A DNA stretch of 35,850 nucleotides from Purshia tridentata (taxonomy: Eukaryota > Streptophyta > Magnoliopsida > Rosales > Rosaceae): the NCBI GenBank assembly GCA_003254885.1, contig QANT01008818.1, forward strand, positions 1-35,850, read 5' to 3'. How positions within the stretch are numbered: position 1 is the stretch's first letter; every line of letters starts with the position of its first letter. Below, one piece after another: positions 25,891-35,850 of this stretch. The position numbers were made by a program, and so were the translations under genes. A model generated the notes under the pieces. That model made no database searches. It was not told the origin of the DNA and saw only the letters and a list, made by a program, of their open reading frames with translations.

Positions 25891-26347
25891 GGTTCTTAAT
25901 TAGAGAGATCAATCACATGATGTTAACGCGACGTCATGTATACAAAATTAATGAAGAGATTTCTTTTTAATGTGAGTTAAAATGTTTAATGGAATTAAAT
26001 TTGAGAGTAAAGTGTTAAAAATTAATTTATGGACTAAAAGTGTCAAATGAAACACAATTTAGGGTGATATATAAAATTAACCTCAAAATAAAAGAAAATT
26101 CATATTCTTCCCCATTCTCCCCTGCCCAACTGACCTACCCAACTGGCACAGCTCTCTTCTTCTCCTCCTCCTTTATTTCTATGTACAACTATTTCTAGAT
26201 CTAATAAAAAAATTCATGATCCGTTAACATGATACAGAAATTTAAAGATATGGGTTCGAGGTTATCAAATTTAGTTGGTATCAATGTCACTCGTTATTGA
26301 TTCATTAAAATAACAGATCGAGTTAAATCAATTCTCCAATAACCCGT
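25891..26347. other. Spacer between foldback elements
   Basis: AT-rich intergenic DNA with no supported feature. Confidence 0.45.
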
Positions 26348-26764
26348 TACATTTTTGGGGAATGCTATGTGCATTTTCCTTTGTGCCTTCTCTCTTCTTT
26401 TGTTCATTTGACAATTTAATCTCACGATCGTAACCGTTCAATATCAAGATCATCATTTATAGAACAACTCTGCAAAAAATTATCCAAATCAGAAATTGTT
26501 TAGTCATCTAACTGTTATCAAATAAATAGAAGGTTTTGGTAACAGTTAAATTCACCATTAGTTATTTGATAACAGTTAGATGACTAAATGATTTCTGATT
26601 TGGTTAATTTTTTGCAGAGTTAATCTATAAATGATGATCTTGATATTGAACGGTTCCGATTGTGAGGTTAAATAGTCAAATGAACAAAAGAAGAGAGAAT
26701 GCATTAAAAGAAGACACAAGAAGAAAGCACAAAGAAAAGACACATAGCATTTTTCTACATTCTT
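26348..26764. mobile_element. Mutator-like MITE with long terminal inverted repeats and 9-bp target-site duplication
   Basis: The element spans 26357-26755. Its left end GGGGAATGCTATGTG pairs with CACATAGCATTTTTC at the right end, and the two arms stay complementary nearly to a short central loop around 26532-26560, so almost the whole element is one hairpin. It is directly flanked by TACATTTTT (26348-26356) and TACATTCTT (26756-26764), identical at 8 of 9 bases. A 9-bp duplication and G-starting long arms are typical of Mutator-like MITEs. No transposase is encoded. Confidence 0.78.
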
Positions 26765-27275
26765 TTAATTTCAATTGAAAAAATGTTCTAAGCATTTATA
26801 AATTAACGAGTCGTGTCACGAATGATATCAAATTTGACCCAAACCTACAAAACACGACGAGTTTGTAAGGTCTATCTATGTCTCTATCTTGTTTGATTTC
26901 TTCGTGACTACGTCGGGTCTTGGTTTGATGTCGTTTTCTTTGCCCCGATTATAGGAGCCTGATTCTCTCATACTTGGCCTATTTATGCGGCAGTATTGAT
27001 AAGACATTTCAACTTGTCTTAATGGCTAATGCCATGTGTAGAGGTTAGCATACATGCCATGTGTCATATTTAGAGGAGGACGGTGATGCTCGCCACTTAA
27101 ATTGGTGGTGAGCAAATTTGCTCTGCTTTTATATGCTTACTTTAACTCTTGCGTATGATGAATATTAAGCTAATGTGTGTGGATAATATTTTCAACAATA
27201 TCCTGTTCTTAAGTGTTTGGGTAACAGTTGACTGTTGAGTGTCGGTGAGTTCAAGTTAAATCCAACACCAAAACC
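26765..27275. other. 5' flank of PRISE copy 2
   Basis: Probable promoter region of the second PRISE copy. No gene or convincing motif beyond this inference. Confidence 0.4.
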
Positions 27276-28813
<1,538 letters not shown>

Positions 28814-29390
28814 GTTGGCTCAAATTTGAGCTGGTTAAATCCATTTTTAAGTTAACAACAATGTTACACTTACCACATTTTTATACCATAATTTTATATC
28901 ATTTTATGTGGCAATCTACATGGCATTCATACATTGGACACTAAAAAAATAAAAATAAAAACTCTAAAAATAAGGAAATACCCTCAAGTACAATAATGAC
29001 ACGTAAGATGGTACAATAAACATGGTATAAAAATATGGTAAAAATACCATTATTGTTAAGTTAATTAGTTGTTACTATTTCTAACAAAGAGGTAGCATAT
29101 ATGGGTTCCATATGTGCATTGTCCGCAACCATATAATAATAAATCATTGCAGCAGATAATAAGACTTCTATTTTATCTTATATTTTTTACTAGTAAACTG
29201 TAGGTTATATTTAGTATGATCAAAGCTTTGGGTAATTTTTTTTTTTTAATTTTTTAGAAAAGCGGGCATTTGTTTTGTTTTTATCATTTTTTCATTCTTT
29301 GTCGTAATTAAGCACTATGAAAAAAATCGGAATTGGGCATAAAGTAATATTTGTGGCACTTGGTTGGAAAAGTATAATTAATTAATCAGA
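28814..29390. other. 3' flank of PRISE copy 2
   Basis: AT-rich spacer with homopolymer runs up to the second dispersed repeat. No supported gene. Confidence 0.45.
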
Positions 29391-29598
29391 TAATTACCCA
29401 AACACCCATTTTGAGTTTTCCAATGTTTATTTAGTCTAGTTTTTGAATTGTATTCCCAACCGGTCCAATTGTTTTTTTGCAACCCATTTGTTTTTTTCCC
29501 CCGGCCCACTTTTTTTTCACTCCGTTTGTCTCCGTCTCTCTCTGCCTTTCTCATTTCTCTCTATCTCTCCCTCACCGTAACTCTCACTCCAAAAAAGG

Positions 29599-29676
29599 GT
29601 TAACATCACCAAAAACTGGAACAAGATCAAGAGCTGCCTTACCGATAGCAAGGTCTGCTCCACTTTTCACGGCAAG
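29599..29676 (+). pseudogene. Tetraspanin-like exon fragment (copy B, first)
   Basis: Reads TKNWNKIKSCLTDSKVC then STFHGK. It is the same 26-codon fragment as at 21733-21810, with TDSK in place of ADTK. Confidence 0.55.
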
Positions 29677-29810
29677 TAATTGTTTTTTTGCAGCCCATTT
29701 GTTTTTTTCCCCCGACCCACTTCTTTTTCACTCCGTTTGTCTCCGTCTCTCTCTACCTTTCTCATTTCTCTCTCTTTCTCCCTCACCATAACTCTCTCAC
29801 TCCAAAAAAG

Positions 29811-29888
29811 GTCAACATCACCAAGAACTGGAACAAGATCAAGAATTGCCTTGACGATAGCAAGGTCTGCTCCACTTTTCACGGCAAG
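29811..29888 (+). pseudogene. Tetraspanin-like exon fragment (copy B, second)
   Basis: Reads TKNWNKIKNCLDDSKVC then STFHGK, open over all 26 codons. The differences among the three fragments include amino-acid changes, so there is no sign of strong purifying selection, but no stop has appeared in this short frame. Confidence 0.55.
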
Positions 29889-30508
29889 TGGTTTTTTCTT
29901 TTATGGGTAGGTATATTTTTTTTTGATTGATTGCTAGAGATCTGAAATTTAGATTTCTTGGGCAAATTTGGTTGGATATTGATCTGAGTTCTTTTTCCCT
30001 TCAGATTTTAGTATAAAGGAGCTTTTAAGCCCTTTTGCTGAGGTCGATCTGCCTATAGAATGAATAGGCGGTTTGCAAGAATCTATCACTGAGAATCTAT
30101 CACTGGCAACAAAAGGTGTTTTCTCTTATTTCTTGATAGAGGTTGGCAGATGCTTGGGGTCCTCTCCTAGTAACCTCCTCTCCAATGGCTGCTTTTGTTG
30201 GCTAGAAAGAATTTGTTTATAAATTTGGTTTATGGGGTATTTTTTAATTTGTATTTCAATTTGGGTGTTGCCAACTTTTGTGCCTATATCTGTTCTTGTA
30301 TTTGACATGCAATTTGTTCATGTGTTTGGTTTTTAGTCTTGGATTTCTTTGATATTGGATTGGGATTTTTGTTTCGTTTCTGAATGTTGGTTATGGCTAT
30401 TCATTGATTTTGATTTGGGTGTTGCTAATTTTTTCTCTTGCACTTGCTCTATTGAGATCTGATTATGGGTCCTTCCCATGATATCATTTTGATTTAATTT
30501 TGGTTTTA

Positions 30509-30657
30509 CAGTAACAATACGATGATTGTTACTACCCGATAATAACAATAAGGTGATTGTTACTACCTGACAGTAACAATAAGGTGATTGTTACTACCCG
30601 ACAGTAACAATAAGGTGATTGTTACTACTTGACAGTAACAATACGGTGATCACACTG
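30509..30657. repeat. 31-bp tandem repeats with hairpin potential (copy B)
   Basis: Units start at 30509, 30540, 30571, 30602 and 30633 (partial). Most carry GTAACAAT, six bases, then ATTGTTAC. The second unit begins TAATAACAAT. The last unit runs into CACACTGCC, as in copy A. Confidence 0.8.
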
Positions 30658-30790
30658 CCTAAAAATGGAAAAAAAATACTGTAGCACCTGATTTTTTTAA
30701 AAATGGGCCGGCAAGATTATATCTTTCTGTATTTGGGCTTAATGAACTATAAAAGTGTTCAAATGGACTTATCAACCAATATCCCTTATT

Positions 30791-31822
30791 TTATTTTATT
30801 TTTGGTCAAGATATCTACATAATTACTAACACTTAAATGTACCTCCTTCTCTCCCGCTCAACTCTCTTATTTCCCTCGTAACTCTTTTTTGCTTCTTCAC
30901 ATTTAACAAATGGAATTGAGACACTAAGTTTGTGTAAATTTGTGGTTTTGTTTGTAACCACAAACGGGACCCTCCGACCGAAAAAAACAAACAGAACTCA
31001 AAATTAATTATTATGATCCGAGTCTACGCAACATCATATAGTTGGAAATTTTTGGCATATTGCAGTGTTGTTTAGTGATAGATAACCCCATTTGCCACAA
31101 ATTAAGTTAATATAAATTTTTTAAGTATCGAATTTACGCGTTTATTCCGGTTTAGGTGTAAGGCCTGCTCTCCCTCGCATACTAATTAGCACCGTTGGGT
31201 TTCTTCATCTCCATTAGTGAACATCAAATTATTCATATGCAGGAGTAGGACTGGGTCTTGCTGTCTTGCTGTCCTGCTACTTGGAAACTAATCTTCAATC
31301 CTCAACCGTTGGATTATGAAATAATTCAGTCAAGTTTGAAAGTAAATATATCAAGGAACTGGGTTTTGAGTACTACTAAGGCCAAAGCACCACAATTAGT
31401 TAATAGGATTGAATGAATCAATACTTTAAAACTCACATTTGTTTATGGTCAGTGACTAGGTCAGATTTAACCAAAGTACATTCTTATTCATGTGATGGGG
31501 TATTTTTTTGTTCTGCAGAATATTTCCAAATAATTGACCATATAGAATCCTCAAATATAAAGATGGGTCTGATAATTAAGGAAGGGGCAAGACTCAAGAG
31601 GTTCCAATCTTGCATTAAAGAAACCACAAAAAAGTCAACACAAGCAATTAGGTGAACTTCTTGGTGGTTTCTTTTGATCCGTAGGATCCATGAGCTCAAC
31701 TAGAGATGGAAACGTTTCTAACCTTTAATTTAAATTATGCAATGAATGTTAGACCCTACTAGGCTACTACTCATTCAAACAAAATAAAGAATAAAGAAGA
31801 GGATGTTCTTCTAAGAAAGAAA
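30791..31822. other. Intergenic, 5' flank of the receptor-like kinase
   Basis: AT-rich spacer and presumed promoter. I see no other gene or strong repeat. Confidence 0.45.
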
Positions 31823-31888
31823 ATGGATGTTAATAGAGAGAAAGTTCCTTCCCTTTCTTTTTATCTGAAAACAATAATGAAGCTTTGA
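31823..31888 (+). CDS. Upstream ORF (21 codons) ending one base before the kinase start
   Basis: ATG at 31823 opens a frame MDVNREKVPSL...KTIMKL that stops at TGA 31886-31888. The kinase ATG is at 31890, so stop and start are separated by one base (TGATATG). If the leader is transcribed from upstream of 31823, ribosomes would meet this frame first, and it could repress or gate kinase translation. An internal ATG (31877) shares the same stop. There is no evidence of a functional peptide. Confidence 0.4.
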   Translation: MDVNREKVPSLSFYLKTIMKL

Positions 31889-31889
31889 T

Positions 31890-33248
31890 ATGGAGGACAG
31901 AAAAGCCAACATAGTAGCTGCTTCATCTGTCATCTCCCTCATCATCGTCATCATTGTTGCTCGTATCTGTCTCAAACTCTCCAAGAGTTTCTTTCTCATT
32001 TTTGGGGCAGGAATTGCTGTGATCCTTGCTGTTATTGCATGGCTTATCATCAGACATCATTACAATGGCAGGCGAAGAGTGTTGGAATTAAAATTCGCAT
32101 CAGAAGGCCGAGAGCTGAGGATAGAGTACAGTTTCCTTAGAAAAGTTGCTGGGGTTCCCACAAAGTTTGGGTACAAAGAGCTAGAGGATGCAACAGATGG
32201 TTTTCAGGCATTGCTTGGCCAAGGGGCTTCGGCTTCTGTTTACAAAGGGATTCTTAGTGATGGCACTCCTGTAGCAGTGAAAAAGCTTGATGTAGAAGAG
32301 CGTGGCGAGAAGGAATTCAGATCAGAAGTTGCAGCAATTGCAAGTCTGCAACATGTCAATCTTGTGAGGCTTCTTGGATATTGTTGTGTTCCGGCAGGAC
32401 CACGTTTTTTGGTTTATGATTTTATTGCGAATGGATCATTGGATTCTTGGATTTTTTCGAGGAAAGAGAGGCCAAACCGGCGTGGGGGGTGCTTGTCATG
32501 GGATTTAAGGTACAGGGTTGCTATTGATGTTGCTAAGGCACTTTGTTATCTCCATCATGATTGCAGGTCAAGGATTTTACACCTTGATGTTAAGCCAGAA
32601 AACATACTTTTGGATGAGAATTACAGAGCAATTGTAGCAGACTTTGGTCTGTCAAAGCTAATGGGAAAAGACGAGAGTAGAATTATGACAACAATCAGGG
32701 GAACTAGAGGTTACTTAGCCCCTGAATGGCTCTTGGAGCATGGAATTTCAGAGAAATCTGATATCTATAGTTATGGAATGGTACTTTTGGAGATGATCGG
32801 AGGCCGAAGAAATGTTAGTTTTATTGAAAAGGGGACTCATGACAAGTCTCATAGGAAATGGCAATTTTTTCCGAAAACTGTGAATGAGAAAATGAGAGAA
32901 GGGAAGCTTATGGAAATTGTCGATCAAAGACTAGTAGAGAGTGGAGGCCTTGATGAGAGGGAGGTACAAAGACTGGTTCATGTAGCTCTATGGTGCATAC
33001 AAGACAGGGCTAGGCTTAGGCCTAGCATCTCTCATGTGGTTGAAATGCTTGAAGGCTCTATGACTGTGGAGGAGCCTCCTGACACCCAAATGACAATTGT
33101 TGATTTTTTGGAAACAGATGAAGATCAGCCACCCATTAACGGTCATGACAGGCCAAAGTTTGGTGCCTTGGCAATACGAGATAAAAGTGGTGCAACAACA
33201 TCAACATACTCATATACAAGTGCAATGTCTATGATATCCCCGAGATAG
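31890..33248 (+). CDS. Probable receptor-like protein kinase, At5g20050 type
   Basis: An intronless 452-aa serine/threonine kinase. Residues about 8-28 and 34-54 are hydrophobic, one or both spanning the membrane; there is no sizeable ectodomain. The conserved juxtamembrane SEGRELRIEYSFLRKVAGVP (71-90) is shared with At5g20050. The kinase domain runs from about 105 to 390: glycine-loop GQGASASVYKG, VAVKK (Lys 131/132), catalytic loop HLDVKPEN (231-238), DFG at 251-253, APE at 278-280. The residue before the catalytic Asp is Leu, so this is a non-RD kinase. The C-terminus ends SMISPR, as in relatives. Substrates and ligand are unknown. The downstream neighbour is the same as in Arabidopsis (At5g20060 type), which supports orthology. 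Confidence 0.93.
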   Translation: MEDRKANIVAASSVISLIIVIIVARICLKLSKSFFLIFGAGIAVILAVIAWLIIRHHYNGRRRVLELKFASEGRELRIEYSFLRKVAGVPTKFGYKELEDATDGFQALLGQGASASVYKGILSDGTPVAVKKLDVEERGEKEFRSEVAAIASLQHVNLVRLLGYCCVPAGPRFLVYDFIANGSLDSWIFSRKERPNRRGGCLSWDLRYRVAIDVAKALCYLHHDCRSRILHLDVKPENILLDENYRAIVADFGLSKLMGKDESRIMTTIRGTRGYLAPEWLLEHGISEKSDIYSYGMVLLEMIGGRRNVSFIEKGTHDKSHRKWQFFPKTVNEKMREGKLMEIVDQRLVESGGLDEREVQRLVHVALWCIQDRARLRPSISHVVEMLEGSMTVEEPPDTQMTIVDFLETDEDQPPINGHDRPKFGALAIRDKSGATTSTYSYTSAMSMISPR

Positions 33249-34200
33249 CTCCATGAACAGAATATTAGCTTCTCCTTCATGGCTGTTTTGGTAAAAGAAG
33301 GGTTCTTTTAGGCTTTACCATTTTTTCTAATATGGTAAACTTTCTGTTTGTTATATATATGAGCATTCTTTCCTGTTAATTCTAGTCTTCAAAATGAATG
33401 CATCAAATTATCAATATCATTCCTTTTCTTTCCTCCTCCCTTCTTTCTTTGTTTCATTGAACTCCTATTATCCTACAAAACTGTTCTGCTAAACCTCAAA
33501 TCACCATTAATTCCTCTGCTGAGTTCACATCTGCAGAACAAACTTTGTCAGTCGGCAATGGTGTGCACAAATAATTGTTAAGCCTTTGATTGCAGCATAA
33601 TGTTAGCATATTGTTTCGTTCAGTTAACTTGTGGAGAAGATGAAGGGAATGAAATAATTTTAATCTAAAATCAAAAGGGTAAACCATTGAACCTTACAAA
33701 TTAACCATGTGTAACCCCAAACTATAAAATTTGAGATTCAGGGGGGGGTACGAGGAATTTAGTAGCAATAATAAAATAGATTATAGTTAATTTGTGCTCG
33801 ACCGAATAGAGAAGCTAGCTCCTACTTGCAAAGTTGCCTGCAAATATGGAAATTAAAACTTAAAAATAATGATTTTGAAAAGTTAGATAATTATAAGGGT
33901 AATTTAGTCAATGACAAGATGAGGTAAGTGGGGACCAGCATAGCGAAAAAAAAGTTAGAGAGCTTGAGATACATGTGGCTCGCTAGTGTATATATACTGA
34001 GACTGGAACTTTGGTCCTTCACTCTTTAACCAGTCAATGGCACCACGATAAAATGATCCGATCTGATCATATTTGATTAGATAAAAATCAACGGATGAGA
34101 CTCCTCAATATTTACAAGTGCTTCACACGTTAGATATTTACATGCTGGCCTTCATAATTCCGAATGCTAACGAATAACGACACCGTATAAGACGACCAAA
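33249..34200. other. Intergenic between the kinase and thioesterase genes
   Basis: Kinase 3' UTR followed by AT-rich spacer with a G8 run near 33741-33748. No supported gene. Confidence 0.45.
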
Positions 34201-35143
34201 AAAAAATGATGTGAGCGTAAATTTGGGTAAAGCAGAGAGTCAAGAGACACAGAGAGCGAGAGAGAGAAGGAGAAAGACAATCTTCAAAGCCAATTGAGGT
34301 GTGTAGCAATGGTGTAAAACCCTAAAACCCACTTGTGATTTCTGCTCAATTTTATTTGATTATCTTTCACTTGCATGATTGCATTACATAATTTCACAAA
34401 CACCATCTATATGCTTCTTCTGTTCCTTCTTGTTTTTCTATAGGAGTTAAGCTTCACTATCGGTCAATTGTAAACGGTTGTTGCTGTCTTTTTTTTAAAA
34501 AATTTTTTTTTGTCTTGGATTTATATTTCATGTTAAAGATGGTGTTGTAATACAAATTCCTATATTGATTTTCGTTTTTTTTTGTGTGGACGTTTCTACT
34601 GTTGGTTTTTTGGGTTAAGGGTGTGTTGGGGACGATGTTACGCACTCCTGGTTATCTCCAACCGGCATTGCTGTTTGAGACATGGCCCACATGGACCTAA
34701 TAGTAGAACCCCAGATGCTTGACATGAGTCATTCAAGCACCCTTTGGCTCATGCGTGTCTGTTTGACATTTGATAAACAAAGTCCAAAACATGCAGAACC
34801 CCCGAATTTCTATTGTTTGCATGCGCATGTGTTGGTAACTTGGTGCTTTATTGTTAAATTATGGTTGCTCAGTTTTTCTATATGATGAGAAAGATGCAAG
34901 AGTTTAGGAAGTAGTTAGATGGTCTCACTGGTTTTCTAATGCTCATGTAATGTATGTTACATTTTGGGCCTCTAGGTGGGTGCTGAGATGTTCCATGAGA
35001 ATTCTGATTTAGTCCATAAACTGGACTAAATTAGAATTTTGGATGATAAATCTGAAATTGGCGTTTGCTCATTGCAGGATCTGCGCTCTTTAAAATTGCT
35101 GCAGTAGAAGTTTGGTTGGTGCTATTTTACTTGGGGGCCTAAT
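34201..35143 (+). promoter_or_regulatory. Probable promoter, leader and 5'-UTR intron of the thioesterase-like gene
   Basis: A GA-rich stretch (34247-34275) resembles plant GAGA/BPC-bound leaders. A donor (GAG|GTGTGT at 34299) and acceptor (ATTGCAG, ending 35077) suggest a 779-bp intron in the 5' UTR. The spliced leader contains no ATG before 35144. AAACCCTAAAACCC, telo-box-like, lies near 34317, just inside that intron. The exon boundaries are inference. Confidence 0.4.
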
Positions 35144-35810
35144 ATGAGCTTTACTGCTCCAGCCGTGGGTTCTGGTTAGTTTGTTTCCCTTTATAATATG
35201 ATATTTCTGTTGGCTCTCTTTATTTCCCATCCTTTCTCATTAAATTTGATTGTGACCTGATTTCAGGTGGTAGAACTGTGAGAAGGGTGTTTGAGTTTGG
35301 AAGAACCTATGTAGTCAGACCTAAAGGCAAACACCAGGCCACTGTAGTTTGGCTACATGGCCTTGGCGATAATGGTTCAAGGTGGTACTTTGTCCCCATT
35401 GCTTATGTTACCGATTTTTGAGAAGGTTGCACACTAATCATGAATTTGAGGATGTTTTTCATTTAAGTGACTTTCTTGTATTTTCTAAGTTCCAGCTTAA
35501 AAAGAGAAGAGGAAAATTTGTTTGGAATTGTATCTACAGATCTTTTAATATTTAGATACTAGATTTTATTTAAAGTCTTAAATTTTGTTTTAAGCTTTAT
35601 TTTGTTCTATCTGGCAGCTGGTCCCAGCTCTTGGAAGCCCTCCCTCTTCCAAATGTAAGAGTAAATACATTTAAACTTTTGGAAGTTGAATTCTTGTAAT
35701 TGATATAGTAAAATTTTATGGTGAAAATTATGTGATGCAGATTAAGTGGATTTGTCCAACTGCTCCCACTCAGCCAATTTCGGTATTTGGTGGCTTTCCT
35801 TCCACTGCTT
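35144..35810 (+). CDS. Acyl-protein thioesterase-like alpha/beta hydrolase (5' part, cut by the window end)
   Basis: The first four coding exons are 35144-35174, 35267-35381, 35618-35654 and 35741-35810, encoding 84 residues that start MSFTAPAVGSGGRTVRRVFE. The protein continues in frame past the donor at 35811. It matches At5g20060-type carboxylesterase/acyl-protein thioesterases, including WLHGLGDNGSSW (39-50; oxyanion region) and WICPTAPTQPISVFGG. These enzymes hydrolyse acyl thioesters or carboxyl esters, and some remove palmitate from proteins. The nucleophile GFSMG and the Asp and His of the triad lie beyond the window. Codon 84 is followed by a split codon, consistent with AWFD in the family. 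The activity is inferred. Confidence 0.9.
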
Positions 35811-35819
35811 GTAAGAACC

Positions 35820-35850
35820 ACACACCCCCACCCCCACCCCCACCCCCACA
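35820..35850. repeat. CCCCCA simple repeat in intron 4 of the thioesterase gene
   Basis: A C-rich microsatellite of roughly (CCCCCA)n begins ten bases after the donor and runs to the window end, so its length is unknown. Confidence 0.85.

Larger units (their letters stand above)
29471..29892 (+). repeat. ~211-bp tandem duplication inside repeat copy B
   Basis: The segment beginning GTTTTTTTGCA at 29471 recurs at 29682, an offset of 211 bp. Each unit contains the pyrimidine-rich leader and the tetraspanin-like fragment. Copy A has only one such unit, so the duplication arose in copy B's lineage or was lost from copy A. Confidence 0.85.
29391..30790 (+). mobile_element. Dispersed repeat copy B (putative non-autonomous element)
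   Basis: Same orientation and order of parts as the copy at 21525-22750, with high similarity through most of its length. It is longer mainly because the leader plus tetraspanin-like fragment is tandemly duplicated. The tail between the 31-bp array and the shared terminus (about 30660-30760) differs from copy A, which has AT-rich sequence with a palindrome there. No transposase is visible, and the flanks show no clear target-site duplication. Confidence 0.6.

Overview
The window is nuclear DNA of a eudicot plant. Its genes have many short GT-AG introns in AT-rich sequence, encode typical plant nuclear proteins, and are separated by MITE-like and repetitive DNA. Two neighbour pairs match Arabidopsis order as I recall it: aspartyl-tRNA synthetase beside DCAF1 (At4g31180/At4g31160), and a receptor-like kinase beside an acyl-protein thioesterase-like hydrolase (At5g20050/At5g20060). 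A woody rosid is plausible, but I cannot establish the species.

Left part (1-11.8 kb): the remains of a MITE-like repeat at the edge, then a DDT-domain chromatin protein of the DDR4 type (+, 11 coding exons, 538 aa), then cytosolic aspartate--tRNA ligase (+, 10 coding exons, 545 aa). I traced both gene models exon by exon with the frame kept at every junction.

Middle (11.8-21.1 kb): a complete DCAF1 gene (-, 14 coding exons, 1945 aa), the substrate receptor of a CUL4-DDB1 ubiquitin ligase. It converges on the synthetase gene.

Right-centre (21.5-30.8 kb): an accessory, repeat-rich block. Two tandem PRISE genes (progesterone 5-beta-reductase / iridoid synthase-like) are both broken. Copy 1 has a nonsense codon at residue 69 and a 3' frameshift. 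Copy 2 has a 230-bp internal tandem duplication that shifts the frame, and it depends on a GC splice donor. A direct pair of 1.2-1.4 kb repeats brackets the PRISE pair. Each repeat carries a tetraspanin-like exon fragment and an array of 31-bp units that can each fold into a hairpin. Between the PRISE copies lie two long-arm foldback elements, one with a near-perfect 9-bp target-site duplication.

Right end (31.8-35.85 kb): an intronless receptor-like kinase of the At5g20050 type, preceded by a 21-codon upstream ORF that stops one base before the main start, and the first four coding exons of a thioesterase-like alpha/beta hydrolase that runs off the window.

The flanking genes are housekeeping or conserved and do not form a pathway. 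The PRISE/repeat block is the part that shows recent change.
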